Positions 8,894 through 17,937 are shown, counted from the first letter of the stretch. The stretch: 64,000 nt of DNA from JAJFJD01 sp965228425 (GCA_965228425.1 OZ245815.1:2232001-2296000), one strand, 5' to 3'. Numbers and translations: made by a program. Notes: generated by a model from the letters alone, not told the origin.

Positions 8894-10126
8894 TTACCGG
8901 GAACCGGTCGGGATGGATTTGAATGGGACGCCCTTGTCGATTCGCACTTCCTGCGGCAGTTGGAGGACGCGCTCGCCGATCGTATTCCGCAGAATCTCGT
9001 CCGTGCCGCCCGCGATTCGAAAGGCGGGCGAGTCGAGGAACGACATCTCGAAGAGCCCGTCGAGAGGCATCTCCGATCCGGTTTGCACGCCCGCCGCCCC
9101 CAACAGGTCCAGCCCGTAGTCGGCCGCGCTTTGGATTTTGCTTGCGGCCACGAGCTTCCCGATCGAAGCCTCGGGGCCCGGCGCATCGCCGCGCGCCAGC
9201 GATGTCATGATCCGGTAGCGCGTGAACCGGAGGCCCTGCGCCTTGACGTAGAATTCGGCCAAACGCTCCTGAATGCCCGCGTCGTCGATGGCTTTGCCCG
9301 TCTCGAAATCGAGATCGGCGGCGAGCTGGTACAGCTCATTGAAGGACGGCCCAAAATCGTCGTCGATGGCATAGCGCTCGCCCATCAGCAGACTCATCGC
9401 GACTTTCCAACCGCCATCGACCGGCCCCAGCCGCTGGCTGTCGGGAATTCGGACATCGCGGAAAAATGTTTCGTTGAAATGCCGCGCCCCGGACATCTGT
9501 TTGATCGGTCGAATTTCGACGCCGGCCGTCTTGGTGCTGAGGTAGAAAAAGGTTAGCCCGTCATGCTTCGGTTTGTCGAAGTCGCTGCGCGCAATCAAGA
9601 CGCCCCAGTCGGCCTTATGGGCAAAAGAGGTCCAGATCTTCTGACCGTTGATGATCCAATCATCGCCGTCGCGCTCGGCGCGGGTCCGTAGTGCGCCCAA
9701 GTCCGATCCGCCGGCCGGTTCCGAATAAAATTGACACCAGACCTCGTCGCCGCGCAACGCTGGAGGCGCGAACCGGTCGCGCTGTTCCTGCGTGCCCCAG
9801 CGGCAGATCGTCGGAATGCAAATACCGAGTTGCAGTCCGATTGCGTTTACCGCCGTCTTGTACTTCGTCTCCTCCTGATCGTAGATCATCTGCTGGATCG
9901 GCGATCCGCCTTGCCCATGCCATTCGGCCGGCCAGGTGATCCCTGCGAAGCCCGCGTCCCATTTCTTGCGTTGAAATGCCTTTGCCTCCTCGAGGACGCC
10001 GGGGGCGTCTTCGCCCCGCCGATATCCCCGCACGTCTCCGGGGCCGCGTTTTTCCAGGTTGGCGTCGAGAAATGTCCGGCATTTGGCGCGGTACTCGGCT
10101 TCTTCCGGCGAATCTTCGAAATTCAT
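8894..10126 (-). CDS. Acyl-CoA dehydrogenase, subunit of a probable heteromeric pair
   Basis: A 410-residue FAD-dependent acyl-CoA dehydrogenase. Middle-domain motifs WCQFYSEPAGGSDLGALRTRA and NGQKIWTSFAHKADW, and the C-terminal RIAGGTDEILRNTIGERVL, are typical; the last carries the substrate-side Glu-containing loop. A longer open frame extends to 10201, but the ATG at 10124-10126 overlaps the stop of the upstream dehydrogenase (ATGA) and has GGGAG 7 bases upstream, so translational coupling is likely. Together the two resemble the alpha2beta2 dehydrogenases known from steroid side-chain degradation. Confidence 0.88.
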   Translation of the reverse strand: MNFEDSPEEAEYRAKCRTFLDANLEKRGPGDVRGYRRGEDAPGVLEEAKAFQRKKWDAGFAGITWPAEWHGQGGSPIQQMIYDQEETKYKTAVNAIGLQLGICIPTICRWGTQEQRDRFAPPALRGDEVWCQFYSEPAGGSDLGALRTRAERDGDDWIINGQKIWTSFAHKADWGVLIARSDFDKPKHDGLTFFYLSTKTAGVEIRPIKQMSGARHFNETFFRDVRIPDSQRLGPVDGGWKVAMSLLMGERYAIDDDFGPSFNELYQLAADLDFETGKAIDDAGIQERLAEFYVKAQGLRFTRYRIMTSLARGDAPGPEASIGKLVAASKIQSAADYGLDLLGAAGVQTGSEMPLDGLFEMSFLDSPAFRIAGGTDEILRNTIGERVLQLPQEVRIDKGVPFKSIPTGSR

Positions 10127-11265
10127 CGAATTGCTCCCGCCGCCGTTCCGGTGTCGGCGGTCTGCCGTGCCCGATATGCCTGCATCAGGCGGCGTTTCCA
10201 CTCGCGCCCGCCACCCAATGCCAGTCCCAGCTGCTTCGCGCGCCGGTAATACAGATGGCAGTCAAGTTCCCAGGTGAACCCCATGCCGCCATGGGTCTGG
10301 ATATTCTCTTTCGTCGCCAGCCATCCCGCATCGCAAGCGGCGACCCGGCTGGTCGCGGCGGCGACGGGCAATTCGCCGCCCCCGCTTTCCAGCGCCCATG
10401 CGCCGTAATAGCTGTTCGAGCGGGCCAACTCCAGGGCGACGTAGACGTCGACCAGCTTATGCTTGATCGCCTGGAATGAGCCTATGGGCCGGCCGAACGC
10501 GAAACGCTCCTTGGCATACGCGCAGGCCATGTCGAGCGCCGCCGCCGCAACGCCGACCTGTTCGAACGCCATCATGGCCGCCGCGCGGTCGATCAGAATC
10601 TGCATCGCGGCGGGGTTGGACGACGCCGGCAATGGTTCCGCCTCGGACGAACGGAAGCGAAGAGCGGCGTGTCCCCGTGAGGGGTCGATCGTATCCTGAG
10701 GGACGCGGGTGACAGTTGAATCGGCGAGGTCCGCGAGATAGAGGGTCGGCGCGTCGCCGCCGCCGCGCACCGCCACGACCGCGAAATCGGCCGCCGCGCC
10801 ATCCATAACGGCCGTTTTTTCGCCGCTAAGCCGGCCCTCGGTAACGCCGGATTCGAAACGGTCCGGCCTGAGCGGGCCAATGCGCTCGGCGAATGCCGCC
10901 GTGCCAACGGCTGTACCGTTTGCCAGCCGGGGAAGATATTCTTCCTGCTGCCGAGGACTGCCGAACAGCAAGATCGCCTCGGTAGCGAGATAGACTGACG
11001 ACGCGAAAGGGACGGGAGCGATCGAGCGGCCGATTTCCTCGGCAAGAATACAGACCGCCAACGGTCCGAGGCCGAGCCCGCCATGTTCTTCGGGGATTGT
11101 CGCCGACAGCCACCCCATATCCGACATATCGCGCCACAGCGCCGCATCATAGGGAAGACCGTTATCGATAACGTGGCGCGTAACCGACGCTGGGCAACGG
11201 TCGGCCAAAAACCCGCGCGCCGTCTCGCGGAGCTGCTTTAGTTCATCCGGAAAATCGAAATCCAA
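10123..11265 (-). CDS. Acyl-CoA dehydrogenase, second subunit of a probable heteromeric pair
   Basis: A 380-residue acyl-CoA dehydrogenase-like protein starting MDFDFPDELKQLRETARGFL. The C-terminal domain has QTHGGMGFTWELDCHLYYRR, but no GTxEI-type loop follows. Loss of catalytic residues in one partner is common in heteromeric dehydrogenases of the FadE26/27 or ChsE type. Its stop overlaps the start of the next dehydrogenase by four bases. Probably transcribed with the SDR and dioxygenase genes upstream. Confidence 0.87.
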   Translation of the reverse strand: MDFDFPDELKQLRETARGFLADRCPASVTRHVIDNGLPYDAALWRDMSDMGWLSATIPEEHGGLGLGPLAVCILAEEIGRSIAPVPFASSVYLATEAILLFGSPRQQEEYLPRLANGTAVGTAAFAERIGPLRPDRFESGVTEGRLSGEKTAVMDGAAADFAVVAVRGGGDAPTLYLADLADSTVTRVPQDTIDPSRGHAALRFRSSEAEPLPASSNPAAMQILIDRAAAMMAFEQVGVAAAALDMACAYAKERFAFGRPIGSFQAIKHKLVDVYVALELARSNSYYGAWALESGGGELPVAAATSRVAACDAGWLATKENIQTHGGMGFTWELDCHLYYRRAKQLGLALGGGREWKRRLMQAYRARQTADTGTAAGAIR

Positions 11266-11356
11266 CGCGGCCTCTCCCGTCGCTTGTAGCCCGGCCGCCG
11301 CAGATTAGGCGGACCGCTCGTACGGATGCAAATATGCGAATTCCGCACCGTCGGAT

Positions 11357-12127
11357 TTACAATTCGCCTTGGCGGACGAGGGCGGCGATCGAGCCGCCGT
11401 CGACGGTGATGACTTCGCCGGTGATGAAGGCGGACTCGTCGGATGCGAGGAAGGCGGTGATGCCGCCGATGTCGTCCGGTTGTCCCCACCGTCCGACCAA
11501 GTTTTCGGAATTCCAGGCGGCACCAAGCACATCGTCCTCGGCGAATTGACGGTTAAAGGGCGAGGCGATCATGCCCGGGGCCAGGGCGTTGACGGTGATG
11601 TTCTTGCCCGCCATGTCGGCGGCCAGCGCCCGTGTCAACGCCAATAATCCACCCTTGGCCGCGACATAGCCGGCGCGGCCCGGCCGGCCGACCGTGCTTG
11701 CGATCGATGCCATATTGATGATCCGTCCTGCGCCCGCTTTCAGCATATGCGGCAGGACCGCCTGACAGCAGAGGAAATGCCCGGTCAGGTTGACGTCGAG
11801 CATCTGCCGCCAGTCCTCCTCGGTGTGATCGAGGAAAGGTTTGATGATCCGGCTGCCGGCATTGTTGACCAGGATGTCTATCTGACCGAACCGATCCATG
11901 GCCGCTTTGGCCAAAGCGTCGACGTCTTGCCTAAGGGTAATGTCCGCGGCAATGCCCGATATTCCCGCGCTGTCGCCCCCAAGATCCTCCGCGAGGTCTC
12001 GAATGGCCTTGTCGTTCAGGTCGCCGATGACGATGGACGCGCCTTCGGCCGCGAATTTGCGCGCTATTGCCGACCCGATTCCGCTGGCGGCGCCGGTGAT
12101 GATCGCTGTCTTGCCTTTAAGTCGCAT
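11357..12127 (-). CDS. Short-chain dehydrogenase/reductase
   Basis: A 256-residue classical SDR. The NAD(P)-binding TGAASGIGSAIA lies at residues 11-22, NNAG near 88, the catalytic Ser in NMASIAS near 140 and the catalytic Tyr/Lys in YVAAKG near 157. The C-terminal ITGEVITVDGG is standard. It would oxidise a hydroxyl or reduce a keto group, possibly as the 3-hydroxyacyl-CoA step for the adjacent dehydrogenases. It is 15 bases downstream of the dioxygenase gene. Confidence 0.9.
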   Translation of the reverse strand: MRLKGKTAIITGAASGIGSAIARKFAAEGASIVIGDLNDKAIRDLAEDLGGDSAGISGIAADITLRQDVDALAKAAMDRFGQIDILVNNAGSRIIKPFLDHTEEDWRQMLDVNLTGHFLCCQAVLPHMLKAGAGRIINMASIASTVGRPGRAGYVAAKGGLLALTRALAADMAGKNITVNALAPGMIASPFNRQFAEDDVLGAAWNSENLVGRWGQPDDIGGITAFLASDESAFITGEVITVDGGSIAALVRQGEL

Positions 12128-12142
12128 TGCCGTTTCTCGATA

Positions 12143-13033
12143 CTAGAAGGGCCGGTCGCCCTTAACTTGGGTTCGATGCATCAGGCGCCGCTCCTCAGCG
12201 GGGAAGGCATTGCGCCGGTGCATCACGCGGCGGTTGTCCCAGATGAGAAAATCACCGACACGCCATTCCTGATGCCAGGAGGCGGTTGGGGCGTGTGAAT
12301 GAACGTGACTCCATAGCCTGTCGAGCAGCGTTTCGGAGTCTTCAACCGTGAGGCCGTTTATGTAGGTGTTTTGGCGACGCCCCAGATAAAGCGCCTTGCG
12401 CCCGGTCTCCGGATGCGTGCGGATGATGGGGTGGCTCGGCCCCGCAATGGTCGAGACGTCGATCTCATCGGGGTTGATGCGTTGTCCGTTGCCGTCGCGA
12501 AGATACCCGTCGAGCGTATAAACCGAATCATGCTTGATCGTCCGGCCTTCGATCTGTTCCGCCAGATCCGCAGGCAGCGTGTCGTAGACCGTATGCATGT
12601 CGATGTAGCCAGTTTCGCCGCCCGTCTCGCTCACGCTCAATGCGTAAAGACAGCTCGCCTTTGGTGGTTCCTCCGTATAGGCCATGTCGGTATGCCACAG
12701 GAGTTCATCGTCGCCGAGCGAACCGATTGATTCGCCGTTTTCGACGACGTTCGAGATCACGAACATCTCGGGAAGGCCCTCGACGGCGGCGCGGCCATGC
12801 CCACTCACCGGCGCAAGGTCCAGCACTCCGAACCGGCGGCTGAACTCGACGATGTTGGGGTCGCTCAGTTTCTGATCACGGAACCGCAGGACGCCGCGGT
12901 CGAGCCACGCGGCGTAAATCGTGCCGAAACATTCGTCATCGAGCGGGGCGGACAAATCGACCCCTACAATGTCGGCGCCGACGGCGGCCGACAAGGGGGC
13001 GACTTCTACTGCGTTCGAAACCGTACCAGTCAT
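12143..13033 (-). CDS. TauD/TfdA-family 2-oxoglutarate-dependent dioxygenase
   Basis: A 296-residue Fe(II)/2-oxoglutarate dioxygenase. The facial triad is His114 and Asp116 in LLWHTDMAYT and His272 in DNRRVMHRR, followed by an Arg-rich strand for 2-oxoglutarate. The start ATG at 13031-13033 is chosen although the frame is open to 13195, because MTGTVSNAVEVAPLSAAVGA matches the usual N-terminus and the upstream part is Arg-rich shadow sequence. It probably hydroxylates next to a heteroatom, freeing sulfite, amine or phenol. It starts 13 bases after the amidase stop. Confidence 0.88.
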   Translation of the reverse strand: MTGTVSNAVEVAPLSAAVGADIVGVDLSAPLDDECFGTIYAAWLDRGVLRFRDQKLSDPNIVEFSRRFGVLDLAPVSGHGRAAVEGLPEMFVISNVVENGESIGSLGDDELLWHTDMAYTEEPPKASCLYALSVSETGGETGYIDMHTVYDTLPADLAEQIEGRTIKHDSVYTLDGYLRDGNGQRINPDEIDVSTIAGPSHPIIRTHPETGRKALYLGRRQNTYINGLTVEDSETLLDRLWSHVHSHAPTASWHQEWRVGDFLIWDNRRVMHRRNAFPAEERRLMHRTQVKGDRPF

Positions 13034-13046
13034 TGCATCGGCTCTC

Positions 13047-14441
13047 TTAGTCGATCGGCGGACGCCGGTTCTTCCAGTCGGTGGCGTCTTCGTAGGCTTG
13101 CGCGACGCGATACAGCATCGCCTCCTGGAATGGGCCGCCGACGATCTGCATGGCCAGTGGTAACCCGGACGAGGAAAAGCCGGTCGGCACCGCAAGCGCC
13201 GGGTCGCCCGTAACGTTGAAGGGCGCGCGCGCCTGGCGCGGATAGGTGCGGTCGACCGTTTCGTCGTCGTCGATCTCGCAGGCCGGCTCCATGCTGCTGA
13301 CGGTGATCACCGCATCCAAGCCGTCGGCCGCCGCGTGGAAGCCGTCGATGAGCTTCCGCTTCACGCGGGTGGCGTTGACGTAATCCGCCGCGCGGATGAA
13401 CGCGCCGCCCAACAACCGCTCGCGTGTCCGGTCGCCATAGTCCTCCGGATGCTCTTGCAGCCACTTTTCGTGGATCGCATAGGCCTCGCTGAGCAGGATC
13501 GTCCGGTTGCAGGCCGCGTAGACCTGCAGGGGTTCGACCTGGATTTCGCGCACTTCCGCGCCCAGCCCCTCGAACACGCCGACGGCATCCTCGATGCTTT
13601 GCGCCATCTCGGGGTCGGCTTGCTCGTCCTTGTTGTAGAAATGCCGGATGATGCCGATCTTGAGGCCCTTCACGCCGTCGTCGATCCCGGCGGTGTAGTC
13701 GGGCACGGCGACGTCGGCGCTGCCCGGATCGCGCGGATCGTGCCCCGCGATCACATTCAGCAGCATCGCGTTGTCCCGCACGGTGCGGGTCATCGGACCG
13801 ATATGGTCGAGCGAGAAGGAGAGCGGTAGCACGCCGCGGCGGCTGGTCCGCCCGTAGGTCGCCTTCATCCCGACGATGCCGCACATGGAGGCGGGATTAC
13901 GCACCGATCCGCCGGTATCCGTCCCGAGCGCTGCCGGCAGCATGCCGGATGCGACGGCGGACCCGGACCCGCTCGAGGAGCCGCCGGGATGGTGTTTCGG
14001 ATTCCAGGGGTTGCGCGCCGGCGGCCAGGGCAGGTCGAAACAGGGACCGCCGATGGCGAATTCATGGGTCGACATTTTGCCCATCAGGACCCCGCCGGCC
14101 GCCCGCAGTTTGGCCGCGACCGGTGCGTCGTTCTTGGCGACGTTGTCCTCCAGGATTTTCGAATGGCCCGTGGTCGGCAGGCCCTCATGGTCGATGATGT
14201 CCTTCAGGCCATAGGGCATGCCGTGCATCGGCCCGCGCCAATCGCCCTTCTGGATTTCCTCCTCGGCGCGCTTCGCGTCGGCCAGGGCGATGTCGGGCGT
14301 GAGCTTGAGGAAGGCATCGAGCTGATTGTCGAGCTTGTCGATGCGGTCCAACAATGCCTGGGTGTATTCGACCGGCGACAGCTTCTTGTCGCGCAGCAGC
14401 GCCGACGCCTCGGCCATGGAAAGATAATGCAGGTCGGTCAT
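13047..14441 (-). CDS. Amidase-signature family hydrolase
   Basis: A 464-residue amidase. The Ser-cisSer-Lys triad can be placed at Lys80 (YGLKDI), a Ser of HPGGSSSGSGSAVA near residue 155, and Ser179 in GTDTGGSVRNPAS. The enzyme hydrolyses a carboxamide, urea or ester. The start directly abuts the stop of the 61-residue upstream gene (TAG then ATG) behind a perfect AAAGGAGGG. The pairing with a small GatC/AtzG-like protein suggests a two-subunit hydrolase. Confidence 0.92.
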   Translation of the reverse strand: MTDLHYLSMAEASALLRDKKLSPVEYTQALLDRIDKLDNQLDAFLKLTPDIALADAKRAEEEIQKGDWRGPMHGMPYGLKDIIDHEGLPTTGHSKILEDNVAKNDAPVAAKLRAAGGVLMGKMSTHEFAIGGPCFDLPWPPARNPWNPKHHPGGSSSGSGSAVASGMLPAALGTDTGGSVRNPASMCGIVGMKATYGRTSRRGVLPLSFSLDHIGPMTRTVRDNAMLLNVIAGHDPRDPGSADVAVPDYTAGIDDGVKGLKIGIIRHFYNKDEQADPEMAQSIEDAVGVFEGLGAEVREIQVEPLQVYAACNRTILLSEAYAIHEKWLQEHPEDYGDRTRERLLGGAFIRAADYVNATRVKRKLIDGFHAAADGLDAVITVSSMEPACEIDDDETVDRTYPRQARAPFNVTGDPALAVPTGFSSSGLPLAMQIVGGPFQEAMLYRVAQAYEDATDWKNRRPPID

Positions 14442-14627
14442 CTATCCCTCCTTTGCGCGGAAAACGTGGCTGGGTTCATCGGCGATCTCGAGGTCGACCG
14501 TGAGCTGTTGCTTGCGCTGGGCCGCGGATTGCGTCGCCTTGGCCAGTTGCGCGAGATGTTTGTCGGTCAGCTTGGTAAGACCGATGGCCTCGGCCCGCTG
14601 CTTGATATCGGAAGAATCGGTGCTCAT
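14442..14627 (-). CDS. Small GatC/AtzG-like amidase partner
   Basis: A 61-residue protein, mostly helical, ending ADEPSHVFRAKEG. The DEPxxxFR ending after a helical hairpin is the pattern of GatC and of the small AtzG/DUF4089-type subunits that stabilise amidase-signature enzymes. It is transcribed directly before the amidase, with no bases between stop and start. The function as amidase subunit is inferred from position and size, not proven by sequence identity. Confidence 0.62.
   Translation of the reverse strand: MSTDSSDIKQRAEAIGLTKLTDKHLAQLAKATQSAAQRKQQLTVDLEIADEPSHVFRAKEG
14446..14454 (-). promoter_or_regulatory. Strong Shine-Dalgarno sequence for the amidase, inside the small upstream gene
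   Basis: On the minus strand this reads AAAGGAGGG, a near-perfect anti-16S match, 4 bases before the amidase ATG. It overlaps the last codons of the upstream gene, so translation of the two is probably coupled. Confidence 0.8.
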
Positions 14628-14653
14628 AGGGGCCTCCCATTGTGAGGACGTAA

Positions 14654-15769
14654 TTATGACGCCAAACGGTTCAGCGAGTCGATTACGGCATCGGTCATCC
14701 GGGTGGTGGAGACAGCTTGTGTGGCGTCGCCTTTGATGTCGGCTGTCCGGTTGCCGCCCGCGACCGCGTCGCGAACCGCCGATTCAAGCAGCTGCGCCTC
14801 GGCGTCTGCGTCGAAGGAGTGCCGCAGGGACATGGCGAAACTCAAGATCGCCGCCAGCGGATTGGCGATGTCGTTGCCGGCGATATCCGGCGCGGCGCCG
14901 TGCACCGGCTCATAGAAGGCGTTTCGGCGGCCGCTTGCGTCTTCCTCGCTCAAGGACGCGGAGGGCAGCATGCCGAGCGATCCGGTCAGCATGGCGGCGG
15001 CGTCGGAGAGGATATCGCCGAACATGTTGCCGGTGACGATGACGTCGAATTGTTTCGGGTTGCGGATCAGCTCCATCGCGCCCGCGTCGACGATCAGTTC
15101 CTTGAAGTCGACATCGGAATATTCGGCCTGATGAAGTTTTCGAACCTCGGCCCGCCACAGTTTGCTGGTTTCCAAGACGTTGGATTTCTCGATCGAACAA
15201 AGCTGGTTGCGGCGGCCGCGCGCCAATTCGAAAGACAGCCGCGCGACCCGCTGTATTTCCGGCGTCGTGTATTGCATCGTGTTGAAGCCGCGCTGCACGC
15301 CGTTCCCCAGATCCTCGATGCCGCGGGGTTCGCCGAAATAGATTCCGCTGCTTAGCTCGCGCACGATAATCAGATCGACGCCGCGCACCACTTCGGGTTT
15401 GAGCGAACTGGCGTCGAGCAGTTCGTCGAAGGCGACCGCGGGGCGGATGTTGGCGAACAGGCCGAGCTTCTTGCGCAGGGCCAGCAGCCCGTCCTCGCGG
15501 CGCACCTCGATCGGGATGTCCTCGTAGCCATCGCCGCCGATCGCGCCGAACAGGATGGCGTCCGCTTTGCGCGCCTTGTCCAGCGTATCGCCGGGCGTCA
15601 TCGCGCCCGTGTCGTGATAGGCCGCGACGCCGAGCTGTCCGTGCGTGATGTCGAAGGTCACCTTGCGGTGCGTTTCGAACCAATTGATGACCCGCGACGT
15701 TTCCCGGATCACCTCCGGTCCGATGCCGTCGCCGGGGATGATCAGCAAATTCGGTTTGTTGTCCGCCAT
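14654..15769 (-). CDS. 3-isopropylmalate dehydrogenase family protein (beta-decarboxylating)
   Basis: A 371-residue NAD-dependent beta-decarboxylating dehydrogenase. IIPGDGIGPEV at residues 9-19, LRKKLGLFANIRPA near 97-110, the SNVLETSKLWR stretch, and VTGNMFGDILSDAAAMLTGSLG with the metal-binding Asp residues are the family hallmarks. Length fits LeuB. No leuA, leuC or leuD lies nearby, and the gene sits in a catabolic series, so it may be a paralogue acting on another 2-hydroxy-3-carboxy acid such as tartrate or an alkylmalate. The leuB name is therefore withheld. Confidence 0.85.
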   Translation of the reverse strand: MADNKPNLLIIPGDGIGPEVIRETSRVINWFETHRKVTFDITHGQLGVAAYHDTGAMTPGDTLDKARKADAILFGAIGGDGYEDIPIEVRREDGLLALRKKLGLFANIRPAVAFDELLDASSLKPEVVRGVDLIIVRELSSGIYFGEPRGIEDLGNGVQRGFNTMQYTTPEIQRVARLSFELARGRRNQLCSIEKSNVLETSKLWRAEVRKLHQAEYSDVDFKELIVDAGAMELIRNPKQFDVIVTGNMFGDILSDAAAMLTGSLGMLPSASLSEEDASGRRNAFYEPVHGAAPDIAGNDIANPLAAILSFAMSLRHSFDADAEAQLLESAVRDAVAGGNRTADIKGDATQAVSTTRMTDAVIDSLNRLAS

Positions 15770-15789
15770 GGTCCTAGTGCCTCCGTTGC

Positions 15790-16650
15790 CTACCCGAAGG
15801 TCGCGGTCGCGAGGGTGCCCAGATTGCCTTCCGGCGTGACCGACCAGAGCTCCGCGGTGTCGCCCTCGTCCCCCGGTTTGCCGGCGACCTTGAACGGCGC
15901 GATATCGAACAGCGGCGCGCGGGCTTGGAACCGGAAGCCGGTGAGTTTCTTGCCGGGATTGTTGTCCAGGGCCAGTTCGAGCAGCAGGCCGGCGGTCAAC
16001 GGGCCGTGCACGATCAGGCCCGGATAGCCCTCGACCTCGGTCACATACTTCCGGTCATAGTGGATACGGTGGCCGTTGAAGGTGATCGCCGAGTAGCGGA
16101 ACAGCATGACCGGGTCGGGCGTGATCTCCTTGACCCAGGCGTGGTCGTCCGGCGCCGTGTTGGTCTTGCCGCTGTTGCCGCCCTTGGCGTCCGCCGGCGG
16201 ATTGTCGCGGTAGACGATGTCGTGCTCTTCCTCCAGCGCCAGACCGCTTTCGCCGTGAAAGTCATTCTTCACCGTACAGAAGACCAGGGTGCCCGTGCGG
16301 CCTTCCTTGATGGTCACATTGGTGATGCTGGCTTCCCGGCGCATCTTTTCGCCGATGATCAGGTCCTTGTGGTAGGTCGTCCGCGCGCCCGCGAACATGC
16401 GGCGGGGCAGGGGAACCGGCGGCATGAAGCCGCCCCGGGCCGGATGGCCGTCGGGGCCGATCTGCGAGGCGGGAGCGACCGGCTTGAAGAAGAACCAATG
16501 CCCCATGGGGCCGATCGGGTCGCCTTCCTTCGGCGTGTCGGATTTGTCCAACAAGGCGGCGTAGCCGTGGACCGGCAGCACGGATGCGCGATCCTCGAAG
16601 GTTTCGGTGTTGCCGATCCAATCTTTCAGTTTTTCCAGGTCCTGGGACAT
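15790..16650 (-). CDS. FAS1-like dehydratase/MaoC-domain hydratase (mesaconyl-C4-CoA hydratase-like)
   Basis: A 286-residue double-hotdog protein. Residues 1-150 form a FAS1-like dehydratase domain (MGHWFFFKP, PVPLPRRMFAGARTTYHKD). Residues 175-286 form the catalytic hotdog with FRYSAITFNGHRIHYD, which holds the hydratase His/Asp. Related enzymes hydrate mesaconyl-C4-CoA or itaconyl-CoA. Mid-operon, 20 bases upstream of the isopropylmalate-dehydrogenase-like gene, which fits a route through methyl-branched dicarboxylates. Confidence 0.82.
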   Translation of the reverse strand: MSQDLEKLKDWIGNTETFEDRASVLPVHGYAALLDKSDTPKEGDPIGPMGHWFFFKPVAPASQIGPDGHPARGGFMPPVPLPRRMFAGARTTYHKDLIIGEKMRREASITNVTIKEGRTGTLVFCTVKNDFHGESGLALEEEHDIVYRDNPPADAKGGNSGKTNTAPDDHAWVKEITPDPVMLFRYSAITFNGHRIHYDRKYVTEVEGYPGLIVHGPLTAGLLLELALDNNPGKKLTGFRFQARAPLFDIAPFKVAGKPGDEGDTAELWSVTPEGNLGTLATATFG

Positions 16651-16681
16651 GTCCTGTTCGCTTTCTTGCTCTTGGTTTCGG

Positions 16682-17821
16682 TTATGTGGCGCCGCGGGCG
16701 TCGACCGGCCAGATATCGACCAGCGTATCGCCGCGCACCAGGTGATAGAAATCGTAGAGATTTACCGTCGGGTCGCAATGCGGAGTCAGGCATTCGAGCA
16801 CGGTTCCGACTGGCAGATCGGACATGCCGTCCGGAAGCACCACAGCGCCATGCTCGTCGCCCTTGAACATGTAGGTCGATCCGTCTGGCGCGCCGCGTGC
16901 GATCACGGGGAGCGGCCCGTCGGTCGCGAACCGCTTGAGGCCGCCGTCGGTGATCGCGAGGCCGTCGCCGTTCGAGCTTATGACCGTGATGCCGACGAAC
17001 AGCGAGGACTCGAACGGATGGGCCGCCAACTCCCGAAGCGGGCAGGCGTTGTATTGCACATCGGTGAAGATATAGCTGCCGCATTGCATCTCGGTGTAGT
17101 TGCCGCGCAGAGCGTCGATTTCGTGCGTGCCGGTGCCCGCGCCCGAGACGATCGGCGGCAGGATACCGTCACGGTCCAGCATGTCGGTGAAGACCGCGAG
17201 CGGCTCGGCACACTTGTCCGCGGTCTCGCGGCGGTCCGCATAGGCCTCGATATGCTGCACATGTCCGGCGTAGGCGTGGATACCGGCAAAGGTGAGGCTG
17301 TTCGATTGCGCGACCTGCCGCGCCACGGCCAGCGCCGCTTCGGGCGTCCGGGCGCCGGTGCGTTTGGTTCCGATATCGAGTTCGACGAAAACATCAAGCG
17401 GCTTGCCGGACGCGCCCGCCGCGTTGGAGAGGGTATCGATGATCGTGGCGTTGTCGGCCACCGTCTTGAACCCGTCGGCGCGTTCGTTCAGGGCGACCAG
17501 CCGCTCGATCTTCGCGGCACCGGCGACAGGCGAAGTCAGCAACACGCCGGGAATGCCCGCGTCGGCCAAGGCCTCCGCCTCGCTCAGCGTGGCGGCGCAG
17601 ACACCGACCGCCCCCGCGTCGATCTGCAGCTTTGCGACACGCACTGATTTATGGGACTTGGCGTGCGGCCGCAGGGAGATGCCGTGTTTCTTGCAATGTG
17701 CCGCCATCGCAGCGATGTTCCGCTCCATCGCGTCGAGATCGACGACCAGGGCCGGGGTGGTCAAGGACTGGCGTGAATCGGGTTTCCCGATGAGCGTTTC
17801 GTTCGGGCCGAGATCGGGCAT
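16682..17821 (-). CDS. D-threonine aldolase/DSD1-type PLP enzyme (alanine racemase-like fold)
   Basis: A 379-residue fold-type III PLP protein. TPALVVDLDAMERN begins the barrel, RPHAKSHKS carries the PLP lysine at residue 55, and PHCDPTVNLYD near the C-terminus carries the metal-binding His348 and Asp350. These features fit metal-activated D-threonine aldolase, D-serine dehydratase (DSD1) or D-3-hydroxyaspartate aldolase. It is the first gene of the ten-gene minus-strand series. The exact amino acid substrate cannot be told. Confidence 0.85.
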   Translation of the reverse strand: MPDLGPNETLIGKPDSRQSLTTPALVVDLDAMERNIAAMAAHCKKHGISLRPHAKSHKSVRVAKLQIDAGAVGVCAATLSEAEALADAGIPGVLLTSPVAGAAKIERLVALNERADGFKTVADNATIIDTLSNAAGASGKPLDVFVELDIGTKRTGARTPEAALAVARQVAQSNSLTFAGIHAYAGHVQHIEAYADRRETADKCAEPLAVFTDMLDRDGILPPIVSGAGTGTHEIDALRGNYTEMQCGSYIFTDVQYNACPLRELAAHPFESSLFVGITVISSNGDGLAITDGGLKRFATDGPLPVIARGAPDGSTYMFKGDEHGAVVLPDGMSDLPVGTVLECLTPHCDPTVNLYDFYHLVRGDTLVDIWPVDARGAT

Positions 17822-17882
17822 GGCGTACTCCCTGTTTCGCGGGAGTATATCGCAGCCCTGACACGGCGACAGCGGGGTGCAT

Positions 17883-17908
17883 AAAAAAGGCGGGGCCGAA
17901 GCCCCGCC
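17883..17908 (-). terminator. Rho-independent terminator of the lipoprotein gene
   Basis: On the minus strand an 8-bp stem GGCGGGGC/GCCCCGCC with a TTCG tetraloop is followed by six T residues. A second hairpin (stem CGGACCGA/TCGGTCCG, 17916-17937) lies between it and the stop codon at 17938. It separates the lipoprotein gene from the ten-gene series that continues on the same strand. Confidence 0.93.
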
Positions 17909-17937
17909 AGTCGTCCGGACCGAAGGGGATCGGTCCG

